64,000 nt of DNA from Shinisaurus crocodilurus (Eukaryota > Chordata > Lepidosauria > Squamata > Shinisauridae): NCBI GenBank assembly GCA_021292165.1, contig CM037879.1, forward strand, positions 114,959,359 to 115,023,358, given 5' to 3'. A program made the position numbers and the translations under genes. The notes under the pieces were generated by a model, which searched no databases, was not told where the DNA came from, and saw nothing but the letters and a program-made list of their open reading frames with translations. This document shows positions 12,455-23,648 of the stretch, piece after piece (positions within the stretch are counted from its first letter, which is position 1; each line of letters starts with the position of its first letter).

Positions 12455-12600
12455 AATTGATGTAGTGCTAGCGTAAGTGACAACCTAGCACAATGATAGC
12501 AGCATAAGAGGGTGTGATGGGTTTTCTGGGGAAACCAGTCATGCCTGTGTACGCTATTGGTGTTGTGCTAGAGGTTGCTTATGATAGCACTACATCAATT
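12455..12600. mobile_element. Foldback MITE, 146 bp
   Basis: It starts AATTGATGTAGTGCTAGCGT and ends with the inverse, ATGATAGCACTACATCAATT. The arms are about 46-48 bp with a few mismatches, and the loop holds GGGTTTTCTGGGGAAACC. No second copy was noticed in the window and the superfamily cannot be told from the ends. Confidence 0.6.
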
Positions 12601-12631
12601 GCGTAAGTGCAGTGGCCCCACTGGATACTTA

Positions 12632-13320
12632 GAATCATAGAATCATGGAAAAGTAGAGTTGGAAGGGGCCTACAAGGCCATCGAGTCCAACCCCCTGCTC
12701 AATGCAGGAATCCAGGTCAAAACATCCCTGACAGATGGCTGTCCAGCTGCACCTTGAATGCCTCCAGATTGGGAGAGCCCACCACCTCCCTAAGTAGTTG
12801 ATTCCATTGTCTTATTGCTCTGACAGTCAGGAATTTTTTCCTGATGTTTAGGTGGAATCTAGGTTCCTGTAACTTGAGCCCATTATTCTGTGTCCTGCAA
12901 ACTGGGATGATCGAGAAGAGATCCTGGCCCTCCCCTGTGTGACATCCCTTCAAGTACTGGAAGAGTGCGATCATATCTCCCCTCAGTCTCCTCTTCTGAA
13001 GGCTAAACATGCCCAGTTCTTTCAGTCTCTCCTCATAGGGCCTTGTTTCCAGTCCCTTTGTCATCCTTGTTGCCCGTCTCTGAACCCTCTCCAGTTTGTC
13101 TACGTCCTTCTTAAAGTGTGGTGCCCAGAACTGGATGCAGTACTCAAGATGAGGCCTAACCATTGCCGAGTAAAGGGGAATTATCACTTCACGCGATTTG
13201 GAAGCTATACTTCTATTAATGCAGCCCAAAATAGCATTTGCCTTCTTTGCAGCCACATCGCATTGCTGGCTCATATTCAGTTTGTGATCTACCACAATTC
13301 CAAGATCCTTCTCAGTTCCC
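12632..13320 (-). pseudogene. CR1 LINE 3' end, reverse transcriptase C-terminus
   Basis: The 5'-truncated CR1 starts near 13320. The frame 13295-12717 (192 residues) is the C-terminal part of CR1 ORF2, including [39 protein letters not shown] and [16 protein letters not shown]. The 3' untranslated region ends with GATTCTATGATTCT-type words near 12632, the usual CR1 tail. It closely resembles the longer copy at 48680-49670. The catalytic FADD region has been lost through truncation, as in most CR1 insertions. Confidence 0.85.
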
Positions 13321-13322
13321 TA

Positions 13323-13416
13323 AGGCTGCAGTCCTATGCTCTCATACCTGGGAGTATGCTCCACTAAACACAATCAGACTTACTTCTGAGTAAACATACA
13401 TAGGATTGCACTGTAA
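13323..13416. repeat. Short hairpin repeat, copy 2
   Basis: GCTGCAGTCCTATGC at the left and CATAGGATTGCACTG at the right form an inverted pair around CAATCAGACTTACTTCTGAG. It abuts the truncated end of the CR1 copy. Confidence 0.55.
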
Positions 13417-13421
13417 CAGCA

Positions 13422-13493
13422 TGATTCTATAGATGTTAATTCAGAATTAAGACCCATTAAGTTCCCAGGTAAGTAGGTATAGGACTGCATCCT
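13422..13493. repeat. Short hairpin repeat, copy 3 (degenerate)
   Basis: TGATTCTATAGATGTTAATTC...GGTATAGGACTGCATCC is a diverged copy next to copy 2, in tandem with it. Confidence 0.4.
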
Positions 13494-13544
13494 AAATCAT
13501 CTAGAACAATCTGTATTTTTATTTTATTTTTCTATCTTGAATAT

Positions 13545-14110
13545 TCCATGATGGTCCGGAATGCTGCAGCCAGACTGTGGACCCAGGTCTGGTTAGAGCA
13601 GCTTTGCTGGATACCGGTCTGTTTCCAGGCACAATTCAAAGTGCTGGTTATGACCTATAAGTCCTATAGAGCTTGGGACTAGGCTACCTGAAAGACCACC
13701 TTCCCCATACAAGCCTGCCTGGTCCTTAAGATCTTCCAAAAAGACCCTTCTTTTTAGACTGCCACCATCGGATGCAGTTTGGTGGTGATGTGAGAGAGGG
13801 CCTTTTCAGGGGCCACTCCCAGATTGTGGAACTCCTTCCAAAGGAGCTAAGTTCTCTCTCCCTCCCTCTCCCCCCCCTCTCTCCTGTCCTTCTGTCAGCA
13901 AGCAAAGACAGCTTTATCAAGAAGGCCTTCAGCTTATAAGTGGATCTGATGGTTTGGATGCTGTCTTTATTCTGTAATTGTTATGCTTTTATCATATTTT
14001 AGGTTTTTATTGTTTTAATCTATTTTAAATTATTTATTGTAAGATGCCTTGGGTGCCATTTTTTGGTAGAAGCGTGGGGTATAAATCAAATAAATAAATA
14101 AATAAATATG
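13545..14110 (+). pseudogene. L2-related LINE 3' end, divergent subfamily
   Basis: GGAATGCTGCAGCCAGACT, CAATTCAAAGTGCTGGTTAT and GTGGAACTCCTTCCAAAGGA correspond at the nucleotide level to the 'NAAARL', 'FKVLVxTYK' and 'WNSLP' blocks of L2-type ORF2. The frames are broken. The tail TAAGATGCCTTGGGTGCC, then GTATAAATCAAATAAATAAA, differs from the other L2 tails in the window, so this is probably another subfamily. Confidence 0.6.
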
Positions 14111-15199
14111 GTTCCTCCGTCTTCTCAGGGATTTTCTAGTTGCATTTTTCCGACTATGAATAATAGTTGGGATGTGGCCTTTTTTTTCAAAATGAGTACC
14201 TGTAAGATCCTGTGTATAGTCTATTAGAATAGAAAGATCTACTTCGAATTCTGTTTCAGCCATGGAATCATTGGATCAGCTAGAACCAGTTACTGTTTTT
14301 TTAGAATTAGTTCTTAAGTTGTAAAATGTAAATCAGAGTATACACTTCAAAAGTGTGTTGTGAGGATGAATACAGGAAGGGAATTCTGTTTACTTCCCAC
14401 CACTGCCTACCCAATCCCTGAATGAGTAGGTATACAGCTGACTAAAGGTGAAATACTATTAATTCAATAATATTTTCCTACTGCCCCTTTCTGTTATAAA
14501 AAAAAAGAAAGTTAACACATTCATCTTTGTAAGAAGTGTGGGAACTTTTATTTTTCTTATTCACTTTCATTTATCCTTCATGACTATTTAGCCAGTGACT
14601 GGCTAAAGATATTAAGACAGATACGTCTGGAGATCCACTTACGTCAAACAGGAAGCAGAGACTGAGATGGCATAGAAGAAGAGGTGATATTGATTATGGC
14701 AAATGCAGCAAGTTGGAGTTAAATATCCAATTTCAAATCATGAAAAAATCTGATAGTCAGCTTCCTAAAGTGACAGGGTAAATGAAGTCTCAGAAAGACA
14801 TAGAACATATGTAATACTAAAGCTCAGTATAATCAGCAGAAGCACTCTCACTGAAGGAGGAGCTGAACCCACAACAAAGTAATGGCAAAAGCTAAAAATT
14901 CAAGATGATTTGAATTATCCATTGTCATTATTAAAAGAAAGAAAGAAAAGAAATAGAGAGGCCAAAGACAGAATGAGAGATTCGAAATAAAAATTAGGCA
15001 CAGAAAAAAGAAATCCGCCTAATCCAAGCTTCAAAAGAAACATCTTATTTCATTTTAAATAAGGAAAAAATAGATGAAATTTAATATATTGATATTCTAA
15101 CAGATGTTTTGTTGTTGCCATCTTCAGGATAGAAATATATGATCACCATGATTCATGATGAAAGTAACTTCTTTCTTCAAAGAACATTTAATATGTCCA
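14111..15199. other. Unassigned intergenic DNA
   Basis: AT-rich DNA with an AAGA-rich patch at 14930-14960. No repeat or gene is recognised. Confidence 0.5.
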
Positions 15200-16161
15200 C
15201 GCTAGGGATGGGAGAGAAATTTGTTCAGTTTACATTTTAATGCAACTTGGCTAATTTTGCACTTAATGTTCAGATATGCATTATACTAGGAAAACAGCTT
15301 GCAGTTAATATGCGTATATTAAGCAAAATGCATACAAAAATGCATGTGTTAGGAGAAACGTTTGTGAAATGCTTATGATTTTTTATGCAATTTTTTTTAA
15401 AAAAAAAAATCTCAGTGTCTGGGAGAATCGAACTTACGAATGGAGAAATTCACAAAGTTCAAGATGAACTAAACTTAAGACTGGGAAAAATGAGGAACTG
15501 AAAGGAACCAAAAGTGACAGATTCATCCATCTTATGTTGCACCCTTCATCATCAGCTCAAATAAGTGACCCATACATAAAAGTAGGCTTGTGTGCACAGA
15601 TACCCTGCTTGATTGAGTCCTATGAGTGCAAAAGGATGCTGCACAAGATTTTTTTGGAAAGCTGTATTTCTTTCCCAAATGGGTTTCACATCCATTTTGG
15701 AGGTTATGAAGTAATTCTTTTTCAGGGCACCAAGGCATAGTTGGTAGGCTGTATGGAGTCTGTGTACCTTCAACTGTCAAACAGCTCTACATTTATCCAG
15801 TGTGTAAGTAGCTAATTGCGTGAACAGTATAGGTTAATTGCACAGAATAAACCACTTTGAACCTATGTGCTCTTGTAGGATTGGGAGTTCCACTGATTCC
15901 AATAGGGTCTCTGCAGGTGCAATTTATTTATCAAGCTAGTGCTTTAGATAAGCTAACTAAACTCGACCACACAGGATTAATAATATTAATGAGGTTGACT
16001 TGCCTTGAGAAAAGATTACATGATTTTGTTAATGTGTTTTTATAATTGGTTTGCTTTTCAACCTAAATGTTTACTTCTGTCAAGGTTTGCATTTATTTAT
16101 TTATTTATTTTTGTTGTATTGTGTGCCAGCTTACCAGGCTCAGAATGGCTCCCAGGACATG
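15200..16161. other. Mostly unassigned; possible decayed foldback element at its start
   Basis: GCTAGGGATGGGAGAGAAAT at 15202 resembles the left end of the TAGGGATG foldback group, and AT-rich DNA with repeated TGCAT words follows. No matching right end was found, so no element is called. A short (TTTA)n run lies at 16090-16110. Confidence 0.35.
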
Positions 16162-16238
16162 CACTGTAATCCTATTCATGTTTATTCAGAAGTAAGTGCC
16201 ACTTTGTACTCCCAGGAAAATGAGTATAGGACTGCAAG
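16162..16238. repeat. Short hairpin repeat, copy 4
   Basis: CACTGTAATCCTATTCATGT at the left is matched by GAGTATAGGACTGCAAG at the right, with AGAAGTAAGTGCC in the middle, as in the other copies. Confidence 0.5.
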
Positions 16239-16420
16239 ATAAGTGAAACCATGAAATTAAATGTGGATAAAGATACAGCACTATATGAAATGCTTAACCT
16301 TCTGGAAAATATTAAGGCTCAGACTGTGGTGAATGGGCAGCCACCGAGGAACTTGTTCATACCCTGTGGGATGGATGTTCCGCTCACATGTTCTAATCAG
16401 AAAGGATTCAAGGACTGTTA

Positions 16421-17868
16421 TCTATATATATAAAAGAAGTCCTGACTGAGTGACTGACTGACTTATCAACACCCAGCTCAAACCGTTTAATCTAGGCACG
16501 TGAAATTTTGAAGGGACATTGTTTTTATGATCACCCACTAAGGAAGGATTTTTGGAAATTCCGTCCCTGAGGGGTGAAAAAAGGGGGCAAAATTGCCCCA
16601 CTCTCATATCTCCTATGGGCAAAACAACAGGGGAGCAGCTATGCAAATTGGCCTCACCTCATAATTGCTGCAGGAGCCAATAGGAGCAGTTATGCAAATA
16701 GCCCATAGGACACTTAGAATGTTCGTATGAATTCCTGCAAGGGCCAATAGGGGTGGGTATGCAAATCTCCCCTAGGCCATTTAGAATGTTATCTGAGGGG
16801 GTGAAAAGGGAGGGAAACTTTTAAAATGACTGCCTGACTGAATGACTGCTGTGTGGGGGGTGTCGTTGCATAGGCTCCATCACGTTTTGACGGATCCGCC
16901 CCAAACTTGGCACGCATACTCTCCATCACCCAAGGACAAAGACTGGTGGGTTCAAATCTCCAAAAAAAAAAACATCGCTGCGCCTGTATGGCCCAAAATA
17001 GATGAGAGCCAATGGCATCACTTGGAATGTTCGCAGGGGCCATTCAGGAGCAGTTATGCAAATTGCTCCAACGACATATAGAATGTTCATATGAACTGCC
17101 ACAGAGGCCCAATCAGGAGCGGATATGCAAATCTCTCCTGCGACAAAACAGAATGTTCATATGAACCACAGCCAGGGCCTACGGGGGGGGGGGGGAGAGC
17201 TGGCATTTGATTGTTGGGTAGTCCCGGGGGGTGCAAGCTGGGATTACATTGTTGGGTAGTCCTGAGGGGGAGTGGGCAAGCAGGGATTTCATTGTTGTGT
17301 AGTCCTGGGGGGGCAAGCTGGGATTACATTGTTGGGTAGTCCCGGGGGGGGGAGCAGGGATTTCATTGCTGTGTAGTCCCGGGGGGGGGGGAGAACAGGG
17401 ATTTCATTGTGTGACAGTCCTGGGCAGGGAGCAGGGATTTCATTGTGTGGTCCCGGGAGGGGAGGGCTTTCATTGTTGTGTAGTCCCGGGGGGGGGGGGA
17501 GCTGGGATTTCATTGCGTAGTCCTGGTGGGGAGCAGGGATTTCATTGTGCAGTCCCGAGTGGGGGGGAAGCAGAGATTTCACTGTGTAGTACTGGGGGAG
17601 CTGGGATTTCATTGTGTAGTCCCAGGGGGGGGTAGGGATTTCATTGTGCAGTCCCGGGGGAGCTGCAAGTCCCAGGGGAGCTGGTAGTCCCAGGGGAGCT
17701 AGGATTCCATTATGTAGTCCCGTGGGACCCTTCCTATGGAGCGATTCAAAACAGCGATCAGCTACCTAAAGGAATTTTGAGCAAATAGTGCCTATAGGAA
17801 AATGACGACCTGTGCAAACTTCGCACGGTCACTCTTCATCACGTGAGCGAAGCTGCGGGAACTGCTAG
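16421..17868 (+). mobile_element. Non-autonomous Helitron
   Basis: The 5' end is TCTATATATATAAAAGAAGT and the 3' end is GAAGCTGCGGGAACTGCTAG. The element is preceded by A (16420) and followed by T (17869), which is the A^T insertion site and TC...CTRR structure of Helitrons, without a target duplication. The usual 3' hairpin is weak by eye. Internally there are Helitron-like repeated phrases such as CCCCAAACTTGGCACGCATA and several AGGAGC(A/G)G(T/A)TATGCAAAT blocks (16690, 17050, 17115), then a G-rich minisatellite. No Rep/helicase coding is present, so movement would depend on an autonomous relative. Confidence 0.75.
17186..17735 (+). repeat. G-rich minisatellite inside the Helitron
   Basis: Around a dozen imperfect units of roughly 30-45 bp contain AGGGATTTCATTG followed by TGTAGTCCCGGGGGGGG. 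Unit length varies mainly through the G-run, which ranges from about 4 to 11. The G-runs make the strand a candidate for quadruplex structure and for assembly length errors. Confidence 0.75.
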
Positions 17869-17984
17869 TAGAATATAAAGAAGGAATTAGGCTCTAAGGC
17901 TGGGGTCTCCAACATGGTGCCCAGGACTCCCTGACCTTCTCGGTTTTATTTTATTTATTTATTTTAAATTACAACATGTTTTAA

Positions 17985-18594
17985 CTGGGAGGCTGGCCTA
18001 CTGCTAGGCCAAAGGCCAGCCTCCATCACCATTTTTCAAGAATGCCTCTGGGCCCCAAGTGGCCCCAGATAGTGGTGGGGCCGAGCCTGGAGTCGGCTCG
18101 TGGCTTGGCCTTCGAGGCGGCGGCGGCCGATCTCGCCATTCAGAGTGGCGTGGAGCATTCTCCGCACCACTCGAGCCACCGCCGCTGCCCTCTGCCAGCC
18201 CCCCACTGCCGGACCCCCCGCCACCCCTGCAGCCACCGGACCCCCCCGCCACCCTACCGCCACCCCACCGCAGCCTACCTTCTCCGCGCCGCCACCTCCG
18301 CTGCTGCCGGAGCCCCGCCCGTGCTCTGTTTTGGCGGGGGGAACCAGGGCAACAGGGCTTAAACAGCCCTGTTGCCCTGGTTTCCCGCACCAAAAACAGA
18401 GCATGGGGCCCCTGTCGCGTCACTTCCTCCACGCCGGAAGGACATGATGGGACCAGCGGACGGGGAGGCAGGCTCTCTGGAGAGCCGGGGAGCCTGCTGC
18501 AGGTAAGCCCGCAGTGGCCGAGTAGCTCGGCGGACACGAGCAGGCCCGGTTCGGGCCTTGCGCCTGTCTGCCGGGCTACTCGGTCACATCCCTA
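17985..18594. mobile_element. GC-rich foldback element ending CACATCCCTAG
   Basis: The right end CGGTCACATCCCTAG (about 18581-18594) matches the ends of the elements near 19805, 21213, 31931, 47013 and 47427. The core holds a perfect hairpin at 18342-18382. GTGGCGTGGAGCATTCTCCG at 18147 is closely related to GTGGCGCGGAGCATTTTCCG in the element at 19405-19805. The left boundary is not resolved. A smaller inverted pair (AGGCTGGCCT/AGGCCAGCCT) lies at 17991-18022. Long frames on both strands are a by-product of the base composition. Confidence 0.5.
18342..18382. repeat. Perfect 18-bp inverted repeat with 5-nt loop
   Basis: AACCAGGGCAACAGGGCT (18342-18359) is separated by TAAAC from its exact reverse complement (18365-18382). 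Weaker pairing continues outward through GCTCTGTTTT on the left and AAAAACAGAGC on the right. Confidence 0.85.
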
Positions 18595-18926
18595 GCCCCA
18601 GAGTCTTTGTTAGGAAAAAAAAATAGGGATGTACTGAGCTCCTGAAGCTGAGCGCTGAGATTCCTGCTGTCCACATTGGGAGAGGAGAACTCTTTTGCAT
18701 CTGTACAGGCTTTCTGATGAGCCATTAGGGAACCTCTGCTGCAGCTCAACTCTTAAATGTTATGATAATTTAACTTGTTAAGCTGGGGAAGATCTACCCT
18801 CCAGATTATTACCAACACCCCAAACCAACCTCCTCATGCTATTTCTGCCACTATATCCTGGATTTTTTCAGAGCAGTTATATCACAACATTTTTATATGT
18901 TGCATTTTTTTCCGCCATGTATATTT

Positions 18927-18930
<4 letters not shown>
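18595..18930. other. Unassigned DNA
   Basis: No repeat or coding region is recognised between the GC-rich foldback and the GT/GA microsatellite. Confidence 0.5.

Positions 18931-18999
<69 letters not shown>
18931..18999 (+). repeat. (GT)n(GA)n compound microsatellite
   Basis: About 13 GT units are followed directly by about 20 GA units. Apparent serine/leucine-rich or arginine/glutamate-rich frames across it are artefacts. Confidence 0.95.
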
Positions 19000-19404
19000 G
19001 TGGCAGAGTGCTTGATGGGTGGGAGCTGTGTTTTGTATGGGGGCTACTCTGATGTAAGTTCTGTTCTCTCTATGGGTATTACTCCTGTGCAAGGGCAAAT
19101 CATTCCCTGGTACCTGGCTGTGGGGCTTCTCCAGTCTCTCTTCAGAGTAGGCTTTTTTTCTTTGGCAAGTTCAGGAGGAGGAGGGAGGTGGTGTTGGGGG
19201 GCAAGTTTGCCAGAGAGAGATGTATCTGTTTAAATGTGTGTCTCTGGGGTGAGGACTTGAAGAAGTTGGGGGCTTATTGTCTCTTGCTGGATGCCTCCTC
19301 CAATGTAACTCTGTGGTGTTCTCTCTATGGGTGTTACTCAAGGCTGGTGTGCAAGGATGGAAAACTCATTCCCTTTGAGCTCCATGGACTTTCACTGCCT
19401 TTCC

Positions 19405-19808
19405 CAGTGGTGTTCACGAACCGGGGGGGGGGTCCTGCCTCTCCGCCACCTTGTCCCTCCGCGGCGGCAGCCCCCTCATCTCGATTTCCTGAGTGGCGCG
19501 GAGCATTTTCCGCACTGCTCGAGCCTGCCATGCCAGTCCCGGAAGTGACGCAACAGGACCCTGCGCAGACGCACTGGGCCAAAATACTCAGCATGGGGGC
19601 CCAGCGTGCCTGCACAGGGAGCCGTCGCATCACTTCCGGCCAGCCGGAAGTGGCGCGACGGAACCAGCGTGGGCGGCGTGGGCAGCTCGCTGCAGAGAGG
19701 CGAGCTGTGCTGCGACCTGGTAAGGCCCCACGAGCCTCCGGCAGGTGTGAGCAGGGCCAATTTCAGCCCCACTATGCCTGCCCGAGAAGAACGGTTTCAT
19801 CCCTAGCC
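19405..19808. mobile_element. GC-rich foldback element, relative of the 18-kb element
   Basis: The right end is TTTCATCCCTAGCC. A long imperfect hairpin pairs CCGGAAGTGACGCAACAGGA with the inverse of TCCC..GTCGCATCACTTCCGG further right. A tight internal palindrome CACTTCCGGCCAGCCGGAAGTG lies near 19629-19650. It shares the GCGCGGAGCATTTTCCGCAC block with the element at 17985-18594. The left boundary near 19405 is approximate. Confidence 0.5.
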
Positions 19809-20690
19809 TTTCCTACTGACCCATCTAAGAACTCTTTTGCATCTGTGAAGCTTTCTGGCCACCTGCACATGCATAGGCTTATACTGTGAATCTCCTCCAA
19901 CTCCTCCATACCTGTATTGGCTCACCACTCACACACACACACACACACACTCACACACACACACACTTCCTTCTCCCTTCTGGGCTTTGCAATATTTGTT
20001 TAATTTGGTATAATCAGTTGTTGCTATGCTTATCTTAGAAACAAAGAAATACCAGATAGACAACAGAGATTTGTTATCTGTTTTGTATTTCTGGTTGGGC
20101 TGTCCATCATAAACACCTGCTTATTGGTTAACTGACTTAATTTGATCAGTCAGAAGAATAAACATGCATATATAACCAAAACCTCAATTTAAATTCCTTT
20201 GCATGTCCTTCACACATTGGACTGTTTTCTATGACCCACTATTACACTGTGGGCCACAGTAATTGACATGCACTCCTCAGGATAAGATTCTGACTGAAGG
20301 GGTGTAGACTCCAAGCCAAAAAAGCAAAACAAAGCAAAATTCTGAATCCTATTTAAAATGAAGCTGATTCTTACTGGTTTCTAAGGTTGTTGTTAGCACT
20401 GACAGTGCTGGGAACTGGGTTGCCAACTAACCAGGAAAAAGAACTGGCCTGCTCTTGTGCCTTTATCAGCAGCATACAGAAATCACCAGGTGAAATTTTT
20501 CATAGTGTAGGGATAATTATCATCACACAGACACACATATATACCACTGACAAATAAGAGGGAGGTATCAGCATCCAAGATTTGCAGAACTAGAAAAACT
20601 CTTGGGGGGGGACTAAGGGAGCAACCCCCACCCCACCCCACCCCAAACCGCCACATGAGGACTGGGCATGCTTAATGGTCACAAAACTCT
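19809..20690. other. Unassigned DNA with a CA microsatellite
   Basis: A (CA)n tract interrupted once by TC lies at 19927-19966. The rest, including a C/G-run patch near 20605-20648, holds no recognisable gene or dispersed repeat. Confidence 0.5.
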
Positions 20691-21095
20691 AAGGGTGCAA
20701 TCCTATGCATTTTTAGACAGCAAAAAGTCCTGCAATTCCCAGCATTCCTCAGTCAGCCATAGAAAGCCAGGAGGGGAAATGGAGTGGAGTCACTTGGAAG
20801 AAGGCATGGCTGGGGGGCTAGAACCTTTAACTGGAGCACTCCATACTCAAATATACTCCAAACAACTGCCTCACTTGTTAAGCTGCCGTTAAAGGCACAG
20901 ATGCAATAATCAATATAAAAATTGGCAGCCCTATCTGGACAATGAAAAAGAAAGTGGGGTGGGTGTGGGTGGGAGAACAAGGGTGATTCATCCGTAGAGG
21001 CTACAATTCTTTCTTCCTCATACACCTCACTCAGCTCCTTCTCCTTTAAACAAAATGCAAGTGGAAACCACCTGCTGGCTTGGCTAGCACCAGGG
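20691..21095. other. Unassigned DNA
   Basis: GGGTGCAATCCTATGCATTT at 20693 looks like a half copy of the short hairpin repeat. No other feature is recognised. Confidence 0.4.
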
Positions 21096-21215
21096 CAAGT
21101 CGGAGCCATGAGTTGGAGCCATCAGAGGGATGATGAGACGGAATCCGGGTGGCCGAGCCGAGGAAGTTTGTTGAGCTTTCACCCCCTAACAGATTCCTCG
21201 CACATCCCTAGCTGC
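21096..21215. mobile_element. Fragment of a foldback element ending CACATCCCTAG
   Basis: GATTCCTCGCACATCCCTAG ends at about 21213, the same right end seen at 18594, 31931 and 47013. Only about 110 bp upstream look element-like, so this is probably a truncated copy. Confidence 0.4.
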
Positions 21216-21964
21216 AGCCCAGCTCTTTATTTTCGAGATATCCAACTGCCTAGAAAAAAGTACACTGGGGTGGTAGGGAATGGCCAGGGGGTGGGGATAG
21301 AGGGGGTCTAAGAGTACATCGAGTCTCTCAAAGGTATATTAAGGGCCCAAATTTTGTACACATATTCCCAACTCTTTTGCCAATGCTTTTTTTTACCCAA
21401 ATTCTCTGCAATCTCACAATATAATGTTCCAAAAAGCAAAATACTCAGAGCCTCGTGCTGCTAGCCCAATCCCCCATTCACTTAATCAGGCCAAGGAGAA
21501 CACTTTGAGGAAGGAAACCTTGTTCTGTGAAGGGAAATAATAATGATGACTATTTACATGATTCCTCTTTAGAGGTAGGCAAATCACAAATATTACACCA
21601 CATTAGTAGAAATGAGCACAAATTAGACACTTTAATAAGGAACAACATAAAACTGTCTCTCAAAACTGAACATAGGGGAATATATTAGTCTCTAAATGTG
21701 CTTCATCCTCTGCCAGTTGGCATGAATGCTTCTAATGTGTCCCCCGTGATTTTAAATTCATTTAAACCACTTCCATATTTTACACATGCACATATAGTTC
21801 CCATTCCCTCATAGTTTTAAGCTCCATCATCATGAAAGGGTGTTCCTACTGCAATCATCAATTGCTTAATTTTATAATGAGGATAATATTAGACCATTCA
21901 GTTATGCTGGTTTGTGGTTTTCCCCCACCCCTTTAAAAAAAATAGAAATCTATACTAAAGAATC
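21216..21964. other. Unassigned DNA
   Basis: No feature is recognised. Confidence 0.5.
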
Positions 21965-22705
21965 AGGCAACTCTTGGTCCAGACTCCAGAACGAATGTCG
22001 GTGTTGTTCAGAACTTCAGAAGGACGTGACAAAACTTGGGGAACATGTTTATAATACTGTGTACAGTTCTGGTCACCACACCTAAAAAAAGGATATTGTA
22101 GAGTTGGAAAAAGTGCAGAAAAGGACAACTAAAATGACCAACGAGCTGGAGCAACTCCCCTATGAGGAAAGATTACTACGTTTGTGGCTGTTTAGCTTAG
22201 GAAAAAAGCGAGTGAGGAGATACATGATAGAGGTGTACAAAATTATGCATGGTGTGGGGAAAGTGGATAGGGAGACATTTTTCTCCCTCTCTCATAATAT
22301 TAGAACCAGTGGTCATCCCATGAAGCTGATCGTGGGAGCTTCAGGACAGATAAAAGGAAGTACTTCTTCACGCAGCGCATAGTTAAACTATGGAATTCAC
22401 TTCCACAAGATGTAGTGATGGCCACCAATTTGGATGGCTTTAAAAGGGGGTTGGACAAATTCCTGGAGGATCAGGCGATCAATGGCTACTAGCCCTAGTG
22501 GCTATATGCTACCTCCAGTATCAGAGGCAGTATGCCTATGTACACCAGTTGCTGGGGAACATGGGCAGGAGGGTGCTGTTGCACTCATGTCCTGCTTGTG
22601 GGTTTCCTTTGGGCATCTGGTTGGCCATTGTGTGAGCAAGAATGCTGGACTAGATGGACCCTTGGTCTGATCCAGACCAGCATGGCTCTTATGTTCTTAT
22701 GAAAT
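21965..22705 (+). pseudogene. CR1 LINE 3' end, second subfamily
   Basis: Frame 22104-22382 encodes YEERLLRLWLFSL, then RRYMIEVYKIMHGVGKVDRE and FFSLSHNIRTSGHPMKL, the C-terminal CR1 ORF2 blocks. Sequence upstream (21970-22100) still matches the domain at the nucleotide level. After a frameshift, MVTNLDGFKRGLDKFLED-like coding continues to about 22490. The 3' end CTGGACTAGATGGACCCTTG then CATGGCTCTTATGTTCTTAT is diagnostic of this subfamily, also seen at 50838, 55955 and 59060 and different from the copies at 12632 and 48680. Confidence 0.8.
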
Positions 22706-23570
22706 TATTTATTGGTTATCAGTTATTATCAGTGCAATTCATTTCAATAGATTGGAGAGGATAATGATGCTTCTTCCCTTTAAAAACTATTAAAATAGAA
22801 AAGATGGCTCAAATACACGATAAATCTCACACCAACTATCAAAGGCTATCAGCAGGAGGACCACTGACTGATGATCTGAATCGGTGAGCTCCTAGGGCAA
22901 AACTAGAGGCTTATTCCTCGACCACTGCTCTCCCCTCAGAAGAATTACCCTCCTCCCTGCTCCCAGGATAGCTTCAACAGCTCCCTTCCTTGCTCCACCC
23001 ATTCTCCACATGACTGGCAAATCAGCACAGGTGTGGGTGGGGAGCAGCAGTAATTGCTCAATGCATGCAACAGTGCCAGCTTATACCCTATCCATGGTAC
23101 AACGAAATGAGTTGTATAACTGTTTCCTGTCTTTTGTCCATGCTTGGTCGGTGCTACCTGTTGCTCAGAACCCCAATGCCTAGAAATACTTATGAACACT
23201 GCTTATGAAATAACCTTTGTTATTTTGTGCCTGTGCCATCTGTATTCGGTTGCCGAGGGCAAGGCTGTGCAATTCATTTCTTACTAATTGTTGTAATGGT
23301 ACTATGCAGTTTTCTCTTCAATTTTGTAACTACCCTGAACTTTTTGAGTGGGTGGGAAATAAATTCAATCAGTCTAATCTAAACTAATCATTGTCAGATT
23401 GAATTAATGTAGCATGCTTACTTGTGTACTAAAAAATAACAAATATTGGAACATGGAAACTGAGACAGCTTCTAATAGCATCTTATTCCCAGCTTTCTTT
23501 AGCCATTGTCCCTTTGAAGGCAGCGAAGGAGCCACAGATGGGGGCAGGGTGGTAGAGGGACACTAACAGC
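22706..23570. other. Unassigned DNA
   Basis: AATAAATTCAATCAGTCTAA near 23360 may be a decayed LINE tail. No gene is seen. Confidence 0.45.
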
Positions 23571-23648
23571 ACATGTCTACTCAAACGTAAGTCCCATAGC
23601 ATTCAATGGAACTTACACCCAAGTAAGTGACTATAGGATGGAGGCATA
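23571..23648. repeat. Short hairpin repeat, copy 5
   Basis: ACATGTCTACTCAAACGTAA, then CATTCAATGG, then AGTAAGTGACTATAGGATGG, in the same order as the other copies. Confidence 0.5.

Noticed and set aside
17190..17735. Regularly spaced repeats as a CRISPR array
   Set aside because: Units vary in length, have no unique spacers, and lie within a eukaryotic Helitron.
18004..18595. Long overlapping frames on both strands (up to 178 codons) rich in proline, glycine and arginine
   Set aside because: They overlap in several frames of a GC-rich foldback element and have no domain; composition explains them.
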